Shown in pieces: positions 45,975-56,856 of a stretch of 61,024 nt of DNA (the first letter of the stretch is position 1; every line of letters begins with the position of its first letter). Position numbers and translations under genes: made by a program. The DNA is taken from positions 1 to 61,024 of the forward strand of contig NZ_BJDX01000012.1 in assembly GCF_005405365.1 (NCBI RefSeq), in the 5' to 3' direction. Below the pieces are notes generated by a model. That model did no database searches and was not told the DNA's origin. It saw nothing but the letters and a program-made list of their open reading frames with translations. Source of the DNA: Enterococcus xiangfangensis. Its GTDB lineage: Bacteria > Bacillota > Bacilli > Lactobacillales > Enterococcaceae.

Positions 45975-46757
45975 ATGATTAAATTAATGGTTGAGATTGA
46001 TCAAGAGGTAACGAAAATCAGATTCGGTGAGCAAGGCACGATGGTGGTTTATCGGGATTTAAAAAAAGCACCAGTGTTGAGCCAAGATGAGTTACTCTTA
46101 TACTTTAAGGGACGAGAAGCTTACGCGATTGATTATGGGCAAAAAATTGATTCGAAAGTTTTAAAAGAATCTGAGAGTCTGATTACTGTCAGTGTTCCGT
46201 GGGATATTGAACCAAAGGAACTGGCACAGCAAATGTTAGAAGCTTGGAACGGAAATTCGCTTAAAACGATGGGGCTTTTTGAAGCTCAAAAAATTGCGGC
46301 CAATCACTTTCCAATCGTAGCGAGTTATCAAAAGGAGTTATTTGAGATTCTGACTACTTTCGGCTATGAAAATAAAAAAATCAAGAAAGCACCAGCTAAG
46401 GCACAACATCGCTGGAATAAGAAAGTCAGCGAGATTCCTTTTTATATCGATTACAACGATTCAAAAGGTGAGGTCCTTTGGCAAAAACGCAATGAGATGG
46501 TATTGAAAGCAGGCGCAAAACTCAAGCAAGAGGTGCCGCTGAATAAAGATGGTTCGGTGGGATTCAGCGCGCGGTTTACAGAAAAGTTGCGGGCTGATCA
46601 CGCAGACAAGATTTCAGATTTTACTACAACTGAAGATATTGTGTTGAAAAGTGTGAATGAGGTCGGAATCTTTCTTTATTATGCTGGGACGAATGGTTGG
46701 TTAGTGTTAAAAGACAAAGATGGCAAAACGATTGATGAATACACCGTTGTGAAGTAA
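45975..46757 (+). CDS. Hypothetical protein, 260 residues
   Basis: This is a soluble protein without signal peptide or membrane segment. The N-terminal half (to about residue 90) reads as mixed alpha/beta; residues 120-170 are basic (ENKKIKKAPAKAQHRWNKK); the C-terminal third has VGIFLYYAGTNGWLVLKDKD. No family recognised. CGAGGGGAATCC precedes the ATG. It shares a terminator with the convergent HAD phosphatase gene. Confidence 0.65.
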   Translation: MIKLMVEIDQEVTKIRFGEQGTMVVYRDLKKAPVLSQDELLLYFKGREAYAIDYGQKIDSKVLKESESLITVSVPWDIEPKELAQQMLEAWNGNSLKTMGLFEAQKIAANHFPIVASYQKELFEILTTFGYENKKIKKAPAKAQHRWNKKVSEIPFYIDYNDSKGEVLWQKRNEMVLKAGAKLKQEVPLNKDGSVGFSARFTEKLRADHADKISDFTTTEDIVLKSVNEVGIFLYYAGTNGWLVLKDKDGKTIDEYTVVK

Positions 46758-46780
46758 GCAATGTAGTGTGTAACCGTTAA

Positions 46781-46828
46781 AAAAACTGAGACAAAGGATC
46801 CAAGTTGATCCAATGCCTCAGTTTTTTT
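46781..46828. terminator. Shared terminator
   Basis: AAAAACTGAG pairs with CTCAGTTTTT, with an inner GGATC/GATCC pairing, between convergent genes. Confidence 0.8.
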
Positions 46829-46869
46829 ATTTAGCAAACACGGCAGTAATAGTTCGAAGCCGCAATGTT

Positions 46870-47676
46870 TTATAGGTCTAAATATTTGGTCAGATAGTCA
46901 GCCAAACCATCTTCGGTATTAGGCTTTTCAGTGATAGCATTAGCTACTGATTTTAATTGATCTGTACCATTTGCCATCGCGACACCCCAGCCGGCGAATT
47001 TCAACATGTCTACATCGTTGTGTTCGTCGCCGAATGCAATGATATCTTCACTGTTCAAGTTAAGATTTTCGATTACACGTTTTAACCCATGGGCTTTTTG
47101 GATACCCTTGGCAACGACTTCTAAAATCGGATTAGGCCCGCCCCATGTATTGACTTCAACTTCGTGACCGAATTGTTGTTTCAATTCTTCGGAAACACCG
47201 TCAACATTTTCCGGTTGGCTGCGCAACAGTACAGAAGTTGGATTGGTTTTCAACGTGTTGACCGTCAATAAATTGTCATTCGTCGCAAAATCACTAGCAA
47301 AAAAATGCTGATCAAAAAAGTTAAGATCGTCGATAAAAAAAGTTTCACGATTTTCAGCCGCAATGAAATCTAATTTTAGATTTTTCTTTTCTGAAATCAA
47401 GTCAAATACGATTTTTCGATTGAAGGAGGTTTCCTGTTCTCCCGCCCATTTTTTTCCTGGAAGGTGGACAAGTGCGCCGTTAAAATTAATCATCGGCGTC
47501 GTTAGCTGCAACTGGTGATAAAAATTCTTGCTCATACGATAGGGACGACCAGTAGCAATCACAACGGAATGACCATCCTCAATCGCGCGATGCAAAGTCC
47601 TTGCCGTTTTATCACTAATTTTAGATTCTTGATTTAGCGTTGTCCCGTCTAAATCAATTGCGATTAATTTCTTCAT
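46870..47676 (-). CDS. Cof-type HAD phosphatase
   Basis: This 268-residue cytoplasmic HAD hydrolase has motif I AIDLDGTTL (Asp8, Asp10), motif II VIATGRPYR, a type IIB cap, the conserved lysine in KGIQKAHGL and motif III AFGDEHNDVDML. Members dephosphorylate sugar phosphates, FMN or PLP; the substrate cannot be set from sequence. The start is well supported by conserved N-terminal residues. It is monocistronic. Confidence 0.88.
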   Translation of the reverse strand: MKKLIAIDLDGTTLNQESKISDKTARTLHRAIEDGHSVVIATGRPYRMSKNFYHQLQLTTPMINFNGALVHLPGKKWAGEQETSFNRKIVFDLISEKKNLKLDFIAAENRETFFIDDLNFFDQHFFASDFATNDNLLTVNTLKTNPTSVLLRSQPENVDGVSEELKQQFGHEVEVNTWGGPNPILEVVAKGIQKAHGLKRVIENLNLNSEDIIAFGDEHNDVDMLKFAGWGVAMANGTDQLKSVANAITEKPNTEDGLADYLTKYLDL

Positions 47677-47854
47677 AAAAATTCCTCATTTCGATTTGTT
47701 TTAGTCTAGCATATTCATCAAAAAACGCAACTGTAGCGCTTAAAAAAGATAAAAGTATTAAGAACTTGTCAAGAGAATCGAGAGAAGAGAAAAGTTTTTT
47801 TTATCAGAATCTGTTAGTATAGAATTGAAAATGGTGAGAAAGGGGAAACGGAGA

Positions 47855-49057
47855 ATGAAGATCAATTGGCGAAGAAATCTATTGATTTCTTGGATCGGTT
47901 GTTTTTTTACTGGTGCAAGCTTCAGTTTAGTGATGCCTTTTTTGCCAGTCTATATTGAACAGTTGGGGACGGCTCGATCGCAGGTCGATTTATTCTCAGG
48001 TCTGGCAATTTCTGTAACAGCATTTGCAGCGGCAATCGTTTCGCCGCTATGGGGAAATTTAGCTGATCGTAAGGGAAGACGTCTGATGATGATCCGAGCA
48101 GCAGCTGGTATGACAGTCACGATGGGGTCTTTGGCATTTGTCCCGAATGTCTATTGGCTATTGCTCATGCGGCTGATGACGGGAGTTTTGTCCGGTTATA
48201 TTCCAAACGCTACGGCGATGATCGCTTCGCAAGTTCCTAAACAAAAAAGCGGTTGGGCTTTGGGGACGCTTGCGACCGGCAGTGTGGCTGGAAATTTGAT
48301 TGGTCCGTTGATCGGCGGGATGTTGGCGCAATGGTTTGGATTACGAAATGTTTTTATTATCACCGGGATCATTTTACTGATTTGTACTGTTTTAACGGTC
48401 TTTATGGTCAAAGAAGATTTTAAACCTATCGAAAAAGCAGATGTGATCAGTATGTCGGAGTTGCGCAAACGGATCAACTACATGCCGATTTTGGTGGGAC
48501 TATTTGTGAGTTCTTTGATTTTACAAGTGGGTGCGACCAGCATCAGTCCGATTTTAACATTGTACATTCGTGATTTAAGCGGGAATAGCAGCAATGCATT
48601 AGTCGTCAGTGGGTTTATCGTTTCAGTTGCTGGAATATCGGCGATCGTTTCTTCACCGACGCTGGGGAAAATCGGCGATCGAATCGGGAATCATAAAGTT
48701 TTATTAGCTGGTTTAGTCTTATCGTTGTTCTGTTTCATTCCGATGGCTTTTGTAAAGACTCCCTTTCAACTAGGGGTGTTGCGTTTCTTCTTAGGGTTTT
48801 CAACTGGGGCGTTGATGCCGTCGATCAATACGCTTATCAGCAAGATCAGTCCGCCAGAAGGAGTCAGCCGAATCTTCAGTTATAATCAAATGTTTAATAA
48901 TTTTGGACAAGTGATCGGTCCGATGCTTGGCTCGACGGTTGCACATACGATGGGGTACCCAGCAGTATTTTTAGTGACTAGTGCCTGTGTTTTTGGAAAT
49001 ATCATTTTAAGTCTCTTCAATTTCCGCAAATTGTTAGTAACAAAAACAAAGATATAA
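47855..49057 (+). CDS. MFS multidrug exporter
   Basis: This 400-residue protein of 12 transmembrane segments belongs to the drug:H+ antiporter DHA1 group. Motif A is GNLADRKGRRLMM (loop 2-3), and GSVAGNLIGPLIGGMLA is motif C-like, marking export. It resembles MdtG/PmrA/NorA-type pumps. The start at 47855 follows AAGGGGAAACGGAG; the upstream in-frame start is unlikely. Which drug is exported is unknown. A terminator shared with a small gene follows. Confidence 0.86.
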   Translation: MKINWRRNLLISWIGCFFTGASFSLVMPFLPVYIEQLGTARSQVDLFSGLAISVTAFAAAIVSPLWGNLADRKGRRLMMIRAAAGMTVTMGSLAFVPNVYWLLLMRLMTGVLSGYIPNATAMIASQVPKQKSGWALGTLATGSVAGNLIGPLIGGMLAQWFGLRNVFIITGIILLICTVLTVFMVKEDFKPIEKADVISMSELRKRINYMPILVGLFVSSLILQVGATSISPILTLYIRDLSGNSSNALVVSGFIVSVAGISAIVSSPTLGKIGDRIGNHKVLLAGLVLSLFCFIPMAFVKTPFQLGVLRFFLGFSTGALMPSINTLISKISPPEGVSRIFSYNQMFNNFGQVIGPMLGSTVAHTMGYPAVFLVTSACVFGNIILSLFNFRKLLVTKTKI

Positions 49058-49074
49058 TTGATTTGAAATAAACA

Positions 49075-49107
49075 AAAAACCAGTTACAATAAAGTAACTG
49101 GTTTTTT
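49075..49107. terminator. Shared terminator
   Basis: AAAAAACCAGTTAC pairs with GTAACTGGTTTTTT around a 6-base loop. Confidence 0.9.
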
Positions 49108-49287
49108 CTATGCTTTGGCTTTTTTGGGTGAAACAAACTGCGCAGCAATGATCACGATAACGCCAATAATCAACGAAACAATCGTAGAGAATTCAAAGTT
49201 ATATGTGCCAATCTGCAGAGCGCCGCCTAAATAACAAACGGCTTGTCCAATTGCGAAAGCCCAAAATAGTGTAATTAAATATTTCAT
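49108..49287 (-). CDS. DUF2929 (YjzD-like) small membrane protein
   Basis: This 59-residue protein has two membrane segments (residues 3-22 and about 32-51) and a basic tail SPKKAKA. The sequence MKYLITLFWAFAIGQAVCYL fits the YjzD/DUF2929 family of unknown function. The start at 49287 follows AAGAGGTGCT; the seven-residue longer frame has no site. It is divergent from dnaE. Confidence 0.75.
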   Translation of the reverse strand: MKYLITLFWAFAIGQAVCYLGGALQIGTYNFEFSTIVSLIIGVIVIIAAQFVSPKKAKA

Positions 49288-49405
49288 CAAGAGCACCTCT
49301 TTTCGCAATAATATTTAGGTACAGTTTAGCATTCTTTTTGAAAATGTAAAGAGAAGCCCCCAAAGTTTAAACAGAGTAAAGAAAGAACCACATAGGAGGA
49401 AAACT

Positions 49406-52400
49406 ATGCAATTACCACAACTTTATACGAAAACTTCCTATTCATTATTGAAAAGTACATTAACGATTGAAGAATACGTAGCAGCAGCAAAAGCTCGTGG
49501 ATATTCTGCTATCGCGATTACTGATGAGAATGTGTTGTATGGGGCAGTTGAGTTTTTTCAAACGTGTCGAAACAATCAAATGATCGGGATTATCGGCCTA
49601 GCGTTGGAATTTTCTTTTGGAGAAGCTGTTGAGAGCATTTTATTTTATGCTAAAAATGTTGCCGGTTATCAAGAATTGATGCGTTTATCTAGCACACGTA
49701 TGTTGGCAGAAGCACCGTTGACACTAGCGGATTATAAAATTGATGCTCAAAATCTAATCACTATTTTACCTGTAGATCAATTAAGCGGCTCAATCAAAGT
49801 GATTTTGCCAGAGATTGAAGCAACGATTGCTGGAGAATTTTATTTAGGAATCTCGCCAGCAACGAAAACGGATGATTTGCCGGCAAGTTATTCAAAAATT
49901 GCTATTCATGAAGTAGCCTATTTAGAAGCTGATCAAGCTTTTGCAGTCAAGATCATGAATCACATTCAAAATGGCAGCCTGCTTCCAAGAGAAGAATTGA
50001 CGAATCAGCAAGGTAAGAACTATTTAGTCGAGATGGAACAGCTGATTACCGAATTTACAGACGAAGCGGCTTTGACGAATGCTCAGCAATTAGTTGAAGC
50101 GTGTCAATTTGATTTGCCGCTGCACCAAAAGTTGTTGCCCCATTACCCAGTACCAACAAAACAAAGTGCCGATGCTTATTTACAAGAACTTTGTTGGCAA
50201 AAATTGCCGGAAAGAATTTCTGAAGTAACTGAGGAATATCGTCAACGACTGAATCGTGAATTAGCGATTATCCATAACATGGGATTTGATGATTACTTTT
50301 TGATCGTCTGGGATGTCATGGATTATGTTCATCGCAGCAAAATCGTTTCTGGAGCTGGCCGTGGATCTGCCGCAGGATCATTAGTTGCTTATGTCTTAAG
50401 CATTACCGATGTGGATCCAATCAAATATGAATTGCTATTTGAACGTTTTTTGAATCCCGAACGAAATAGCATGCCCGATATTGACTTAGATATACCAGAT
50501 AATCGTCGAAACCAAGTTTTGCATTATGTCCATGAAAAATATGGTCATTTCCACGTCTCGCAAATCGCGACGTTCGGTACGATGGCCGCTAAAATGGTCT
50601 TGCGAGATGTCGGTCGTGTCTTTGGACTGTCGCAAAGCGAGGCAAACAGCTGGTCAAAGGCGATCCCGAGTCAATTGAAGATCACGTTACAGGAAGCTTA
50701 TGATAAATCGGAGTCTTTGAAGCGGTTAGTTAGCCATGATGAACGAAGTCGACTGCTTTTTCAAACAGCATTGACCTTAGAAGGTTTGCCACGCCATGTT
50801 TCAACACATGCGGGGGGGATCGTCATCAGCGATCAGAACTTGCTGAGTATCGTGCCACTCCAAAAAGGTTCGGAAGATATTTTACTGACACAATTTACTA
50901 TGACTGACGTGGAAGCAATCGGATTATTAAAAATGGATTTCCTAGGTCTGCGCAATCTTTCCATCATCGATAATGCACAACAAGCGATTCGACGGGTTTA
51001 TCACGAAGACTTGGATTTGAAAAATGTTCCATTAGATGATCCGAAAACATTGGCTTTGTTCCAACGAGGTGAAACAAGTGGTGTCTTTCAATTTGAATCA
51101 GCGGGTATCCGCAAAGTCTTGCGCAATCTGCATCCAACTTCATTTGAAGATATCGTGGCAGTCAATGCGTTGTATCGTCCAGGTCCTATGCAAATCATTG
51201 ATCGTTTTGTTGCACGTAAAAACGGCACAGAGCAAGTAACCTTTCCCGATCCTTCTGTTCAACAGATTTTAGCACCAACGTATGGATTTATTGTTTATCA
51301 AGAACAAATCATGCAAGTCGCCGCTCAAATGGCTGGGTTTAGTTTAGGGGAAGCCGATATCTTACGGCGTGCAGTCAGCAAAAAGAAAAAAGATCTGTTA
51401 GATGAAGAAAGGCGTCATTTTGTTGCTGGAGCTGTTGGCCGCGGGCATAGCCAAAAGAGTGCCGAAGAAGTATATGACTATATTGAACGGTTTGCTAACT
51501 ATGGTTTCAACCGGTCACATTCAGTGGCATACAGTTTTGTTGGCTATCAGATGGCCTATATGAAAGTTCACTATCCAGGAGCTTTTTATACAGCTTTGAT
51601 GCAGTCAGTGAGAAATGATCCGAAAAAATTACGGGAATACATCGCTGAAGCCAATCGGGCCGGTGTAAAATTATTAGCGCCCGCAATCAATCGCAGCAGT
51701 TATAGTTTTACATTAGTAGAAAAAGAGTTGATTCGCTTTGGCTTAGATGCAATAAAAGGAATGCGGCGTGATTTTGTCGGCGATATTTTAAAAACGCGCA
51801 AAGAAGGTGGCCCTTTTGAGTCATTGGATCAGTTTTTATTGCGAATCGAAACACGTTGGTTAAAAACGGACTATATCCAACCACTGATCCTCATTGGAGC
51901 GTTTGACGAACTTCATCCCAATCGACGAGAATTAGCTGATGGACTGGAAGGAAAAATCCAAAATGTTCAATATAGCGGAGGCAGTGAGACATTACTGGAC
52001 GTGATGAGTTTGAAGGAACGGGAAATAGCGGACTATTCATTAGCTGAACGCTTGAATTATGAAGAGCAATATCTTGGCTTATATGTCTCTGGTCATCCGA
52101 CTGAAAACTATCCAAAACTATTGAAGCAAAAGGATCTGCAGCCGATTACAGAACTGGTCGTAGGCAAGCAGGGGAGGATTCTCTTCTATTTAAAAGACAT
52201 TCGTGAGATTCGAACGAAAAAAGGCGAGCAGATGGCTTTCTTGACGGGGAACGATCAAAGCGGTGAAATTTCTTTAACAATCTTTCCGCAAAATTATCGC
52301 CGCTTACGCAATGAACTTGAGTTAGAACAAGTTTATTTGGTTCAAGGGAAAGTTGAACGTAGCCGTTATGATCAAACGCTGCAGCTATTAGTTGAATCTT

Positions 52401-52663
52401 TAATACCGGCTCAATCTGCCGAAGAGGGTATCAGCGATAAAACACTATTCTTACGGGTCCAAGCAAATCAAGATACTTCAGCTATCCAAAAAGAGATTGC
52501 CCAAACTCTTCAATTGTCACCAGGAAAAGTACCAGTTGTAATCTATTATGAAAAAAGCCGCCGAAAGATTGCGCTGGATAAAAAGTTTTGGATAGGGATT
52601 AATGACCCCCTCTTAGCGGCTTTAAGCGACATATTAGGGGAACAAAATGTCGTAATAAGATGA
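49406..52663 (+). CDS. dnaE: DNA polymerase III alpha subunit DnaE
   Basis: This 1085-residue replicative polymerase, in Firmicutes the partner of PolC that extends RNA primers, has an N-terminal PHP domain (residues 1-200), the catalytic aspartates in MPDIDLDIPD (about 356-365), GAGRGSAAGSLVAY, VSTHAGGIVISD and a C-terminal OB fold (LQPITELVVGKQG onward). It lacks the 3'-5' exonuclease domain of PolC. The PHP metal ligands are partly altered, as is common. AGGAGGAAAAC precedes the ATG. pfkA follows after 138 bases. Confidence 0.95.
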   Translation: MQLPQLYTKTSYSLLKSTLTIEEYVAAAKARGYSAIAITDENVLYGAVEFFQTCRNNQMIGIIGLALEFSFGEAVESILFYAKNVAGYQELMRLSSTRMLAEAPLTLADYKIDAQNLITILPVDQLSGSIKVILPEIEATIAGEFYLGISPATKTDDLPASYSKIAIHEVAYLEADQAFAVKIMNHIQNGSLLPREELTNQQGKNYLVEMEQLITEFTDEAALTNAQQLVEACQFDLPLHQKLLPHYPVPTKQSADAYLQELCWQKLPERISEVTEEYRQRLNRELAIIHNMGFDDYFLIVWDVMDYVHRSKIVSGAGRGSAAGSLVAYVLSITDVDPIKYELLFERFLNPERNSMPDIDLDIPDNRRNQVLHYVHEKYGHFHVSQIATFGTMAAKMVLRDVGRVFGLSQSEANSWSKAIPSQLKITLQEAYDKSESLKRLVSHDERSRLLFQTALTLEGLPRHVSTHAGGIVISDQNLLSIVPLQKGSEDILLTQFTMTDVEAIGLLKMDFLGLRNLSIIDNAQQAIRRVYHEDLDLKNVPLDDPKTLALFQRGETSGVFQFESAGIRKVLRNLHPTSFEDIVAVNALYRPGPMQIIDRFVARKNGTEQVTFPDPSVQQILAPTYGFIVYQEQIMQVAAQMAGFSLGEADILRRAVSKKKKDLLDEERRHFVAGAVGRGHSQKSAEEVYDYIERFANYGFNRSHSVAYSFVGYQMAYMKVHYPGAFYTALMQSVRNDPKKLREYIAEANRAGVKLLAPAINRSSYSFTLVEKELIRFGLDAIKGMRRDFVGDILKTRKEGGPFESLDQFLLRIETRWLKTDYIQPLILIGAFDELHPNRRELADGLEGKIQNVQYSGGSETLLDVMSLKEREIADYSLAERLNYEEQYLGLYVSGHPTENYPKLLKQKDLQPITELVVGKQGRILFYLKDIREIRTKKGEQMAFLTGNDQSGEISLTIFPQNYRRLRNELELEQVYLVQGKVERSRYDQTLQLLVESLIPAQSAEEGISDKTLFLRVQANQDTSAIQKEIAQTLQLSPGKVPVVIYYEKSRRKIALDKKFWIGINDPLLAALSDILGEQNVVIR

Positions 52664-52792
52664 TTTCTTGTAACTTTCAAAAACTTTTTTCAAAAAATGG
52701 GCTTTTCCCAGGGACTTCCCAAGACTTTTAGATTTTTTTTTGATAGAATGTACCATGGATTAAACGATGTATGTTTTTGAGAATATTTATGA

Positions 52793-53764
<972 letters not shown>

Positions 53765-53824
53765 TCTCGTTAATAATAGTAAATACTATATATTAAAACA
53801 ATCAAGAATGGAGCGTATTACGTA

Positions 53825-55609
53825 ATGAAAAAAACGAAAATCGTTAGTACATTAGGACCGGCAAGCAACACGGTTGAAACAATCTCTCAATTAATTGAAG
53901 CTGGTGCTAACGTGTTCCGTTTCAACTTCTCACACGGAGATCACGAAGAACAACTTGCACGTATGAACATGGTTCGTGAAGCAGTAGAAAAAACTGGTAA
54001 AGATGTAGGTATTCTTTTAGATACTAAAGGTGCGGAAATCCGTACAACTGTTCAAAACACTACTGAAGCAGATTACGGTCGTGCAGGCTATATCGAATTT
54101 AACGTCGGCGACAAAACTCGTATCTCAATGGACCCTGAACATAAAGGAACTAAAGAAAAAATCGCTGTTACTTACCCAGGTTTATTCGACGATGCACACA
54201 TCGGCGGACACATCTTATTCGATGATGGTTTGATCGATATGGAAATCATCGAAAAAGACGCAGAAAACCGCGAATTAGTTATGCTTGTTAAAAATGCAGG
54301 TATGCTAGGTTCTCGTAAAGGCGTAAATGCTCCTGGTATCTCAATCAACTTGCCAGGGATCACTGAAAAAGATGCAGACGATATCCGTTTTGGTTTAGAC
54401 AACAACATCAACTTCATCGCTGCAAGTTTTGTTCGTAAAGCACAAGACGTTCTTGATATTCGTGAAATTCTTGAAGAAAAAAATATGACACACGTTCATA
54501 TCTTCCCTAAAATTGAATCACAAGAAGGAATCGATAACATCGATGAAATCATTAAAGTTTCTGATGGAATCATGATTGCTCGTGGGGACATGGGTGTTGA
54601 AATCGTTCCTGAATTAGTACCAATGGTTCAAAAACGAATCATCAAAAAATGTAATTATGCTGGTAAAGCAGTTATTACAGCAACTCAAATGTTAGAATCA
54701 ATGCAAGAAAACCCACGTCCAACACGCGCTGAAGCTTCTGACGTTGCTAACGCCGTATTTGACGGAACAGATGCTACAATGCTTTCTGGTGAATCTGCAA
54801 ATGGTAAATACCCAGTTGAAGCTGTTGGCACAATGGCTCGGATCGATATGGAAGCTGAATCTGCATTATCAGAATTAGGCTCATTCCAAATCAACGAATT
54901 TGATAAATCAAACGTAACAGAAACAATCGGTTTATCTGTTGCTCGCGCTGCGAAAAACTTAGGTGTTAAAACAATCGTTGCGGCAACTGAATCTGGTCAC
55001 ACTGCACGTATGATCTCTAAATACCGTCCAGATGCTGACATCTTAGCTGTAACGTTTGACGAAAATACAAAACGCAGCTTGATGGTTAACTGGGGTGTTT
55101 ACCCAACAGTTGCTGAAAAACCATCAACAACAGATGAAATGTTTGACTTGGCTGCTCAAAAAGCAGTTGAATTAGGCTTTGCTAAAGAAGGCGACTTGAT
55201 CTTGATCACTGCGGGTGTTCCTGTCGGCGAACGTGGAACAACAAACGTAATGAAAGTTCAAATGATCGGTTCTAAATTATTAGAAGCTCAAGGTATCGGC
55301 GAAACAACAGTCGTTGCTCATGCCGTTGTCGCAAAATCAGCTGAAGAAGCAATCAAAAACGCTAAAGACGGTATGGTTTTAGTTGTACCAACAACTGACA
55401 AAGACTACATGCCTGCAATCGAAAAAGCTGCTGCTTTGATCGTTGAAGATGGAGGATTAACTTCTCATGCAGCTGTTGTCGGTATCGCTCAAGATATCCC
55501 AGTAGTTGTTGGCGCAAAAGAAGCGACTTCAACTGTTGTTGATGGTGAATTAGTCACTATCGATCCTCGTCGCGGCATCGTTTACCGCGGACAAACAACA
55601 GCAATCTAA
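53825..55609 (+). CDS. pyk: Pyruvate kinase
   Basis: This 594-residue enzyme makes pyruvate and ATP from phosphoenolpyruvate. It has the N-terminal KTKIVSTLGPAS, the catalytic lysine region VHIFPKIESQEG, the metal site MIARGDMGVEI and TQMLESM. The C-terminal 100 residues are the extra PEP-utiliser-like domain (GGLTSHAAVVG) seen in Bacillus and other Firmicutes. GAATGGAGCG lies before the ATG. Biased codon use shows high expression. It shares a transcript with pfkA and ends at a terminator. Confidence 0.96.
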   Translation: MKKTKIVSTLGPASNTVETISQLIEAGANVFRFNFSHGDHEEQLARMNMVREAVEKTGKDVGILLDTKGAEIRTTVQNTTEADYGRAGYIEFNVGDKTRISMDPEHKGTKEKIAVTYPGLFDDAHIGGHILFDDGLIDMEIIEKDAENRELVMLVKNAGMLGSRKGVNAPGISINLPGITEKDADDIRFGLDNNINFIAASFVRKAQDVLDIREILEEKNMTHVHIFPKIESQEGIDNIDEIIKVSDGIMIARGDMGVEIVPELVPMVQKRIIKKCNYAGKAVITATQMLESMQENPRPTRAEASDVANAVFDGTDATMLSGESANGKYPVEAVGTMARIDMEAESALSELGSFQINEFDKSNVTETIGLSVARAAKNLGVKTIVAATESGHTARMISKYRPDADILAVTFDENTKRSLMVNWGVYPTVAEKPSTTDEMFDLAAQKAVELGFAKEGDLILITAGVPVGERGTTNVMKVQMIGSKLLEAQGIGETTVVAHAVVAKSAEEAIKNAKDGMVLVVPTTDKDYMPAIEKAAALIVEDGGLTSHAAVVGIAQDIPVVVGAKEATSTVVDGELVTIDPRRGIVYRGQTTAI

Positions 55610-55626
55610 CCTTTGGATTGTCAGGA

Positions 55627-55657
55627 AAGCGGACCAGTTCATTGGTTCGCTTTTTTT
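55627..55657 (+). terminator. Terminator of pfkA-pyk
   Basis: AAGCGGACCA pairs with TGGTTCGCTT (one G-U) around a 6-base loop, followed by a T run. Confidence 0.85.
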
Positions 55658-55737
55658 ATCAAATGTACGCCACAGAGTGCCTTAAGTTTGAACGGAAACT
55701 GAAACTTTTTATAACAAACTGCATTCTAACGTTTTTT

Positions 55738-55787
55738 ACAGGTGTCAAGAAAATTTCATTGACAAAGATTTTTTACACCTGTATAAT
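55738..55787 (+). promoter_or_regulatory. Promoter of yceD-rpmF with flanking inverted repeat
   Basis: A consensus TTGACA (55759-55764), 17-base spacer and TATAAT (55782-55787). An exact inverted repeat ACAGGTGT (55738-55745) and ACACCTGT (55775-55782) flanks the -35 and touches the -10. Confidence 0.8.
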
Positions 55788-55815
55788 AGCGATTGTTGCT
55801 TAGAGGTGATGAATA

Positions 55816-56367
55816 ATGAAATGGTCGATTGGCGAATTACGCCGCTATAAAGAAGAAACCCTGAACTTTTCAGAAACGATCGATGTGAATGACGCATTAA
55901 CGGCCCGTGATAATGAAATCTTAGCTGTAGCTCCGGTTACTGTAACAGGAATCTTATCTGTCGGGAAAAATGAATATATTTTACATTATCAACTGAAAAC
56001 TGTTGTAACTGTTCCTTCAGCTCGTTCTTTAGAACCAGTTGATCTGCCGCTTGATCTTTCAGTGGACGAAGTATTCATGACAAGGGAGCAATGGTCTTCA
56101 ATGGAAGCCGACCGAGACGAAGAGATTCTTGTCTTAGACAGTGATACGATCGACTTGACAGATTCTATCGAAGATAACATTTTATTAGCGATTCCATTGC
56201 AAGTCTTTTCTGAAGAAGAATTGCAGACAACGGATTTACCAAAAGGAAACGATTGGGAAGTTGTCAGCGAAGAAGAGTATTTGCAAAGAAAAGAATCAGC
56301 TGAAACAATTGATCCTCGTCTTGCGAAATTATCTGAACTGTTCAATGAATCAGAGGATGACAAGTAA
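55816..56367 (+). CDS. yceD: YceD family protein (DUF177)
   Basis: This 183-residue acidic protein of the DUF177 family is encoded directly upstream of rpmF in most bacteria and is thought to act in 23S rRNA or large-subunit assembly. It shows VDEVFMTREQWSS and VLDSDTIDLTDSIEDNILLAIPL, the family core. AGAGGTGATG precedes the ATG. It shares a strong promoter with rpmF. Confidence 0.86.
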   Translation: MKWSIGELRRYKEETLNFSETIDVNDALTARDNEILAVAPVTVTGILSVGKNEYILHYQLKTVVTVPSARSLEPVDLPLDLSVDEVFMTREQWSSMEADRDEEILVLDSDTIDLTDSIEDNILLAIPLQVFSEEELQTTDLPKGNDWEVVSEEEYLQRKESAETIDPRLAKLSELFNESEDDK

Positions 56368-56426
56368 GATTGGAATAAAATGTATCAGAAAATGATACTT
56401 CATTTTACAAGGAGGTGTAACACCCA

Positions 56427-56606
56427 ATGGCAGTACCAGCTAGAAAAACATCAAAAGCTAAAAAGAACAAACGTCGTACTCACTACAAATTGACCATTAA
56501 AGGATTGAATGAATGTCCTAACTGTGGCGAAATGAAGAAGAGCCATCACGTATGTGCCAACTGCGGCTACTATGATGGAAAAGATGTTATGTCTAAAGAA
56601 GCATAA
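56427..56606 (+). CDS. rpmF: 50S ribosomal protein L32
   Basis: This 59-residue ribosomal protein starts [20 protein letters not shown] and has four zinc-ligand cysteines (Cys30, Cys33, Cys43, Cys46 in CPNCG and CANCG), so it is the zinc-binding form. AAGGAGGTG precedes the ATG. It lies 59 bases after yceD and ends before a terminator. Confidence 0.97.
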   Translation: MAVPARKTSKAKKNKRRTHYKLTIKGLNECPNCGEMKKSHHVCANCGYYDGKDVMSKEA

Positions 56607-56628
56607 GCACTTTTTAATAGAGAAAGTC

Positions 56629-56667
56629 AAAACCTCGAGACTAACCATGGAGTCTTGAGGTTTTTTT
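56629..56667 (+). terminator. Terminator of yceD-rpmF
   Basis: AAAACCTCGAGACT pairs with AGTCTTGAGGTTTT (one G-U), followed by more T. Confidence 0.88.
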
Positions 56668-56687
56668 CTTAGAAAAACACTATTCAT

Positions 56688-56856
56688 TTTCCATTCTTAC
56701 TTTCTTAGGATATAATGAGAAACGTATTGAATATTTAGAGTATCAATTCTGCTGATTTTATTTTAATAGGATCATTGGGAGTGTATACGTGGTGAGAATC
56801 CACCTTATTTTTCTATCAGAAAATAAGATCATTAATATGAACTAGGAGGACAAATT
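56688..56856 (+). promoter_or_regulatory. Promoter and structured leader of gnd
   Basis: TTTCCA, a 17-base spacer and TATAAT (56711-56716) suggest a start near 56723 and a leader of about 134 bases. The leader can form a small hairpin (GGTG with CACC, 56791-56804) and a longer one (CTTATTTTTC with GAAAATAAG, 56804-56827). No known riboswitch was recognised and no leader ORF is convincing. Confidence 0.45.

Noticed and set aside
52664..52741. Terminator after dnaE (GGGCTTTTCCC and GGGACTTCCC)
   Set aside because: The stems are short and the T run is separated from them, so I could not support a terminator.
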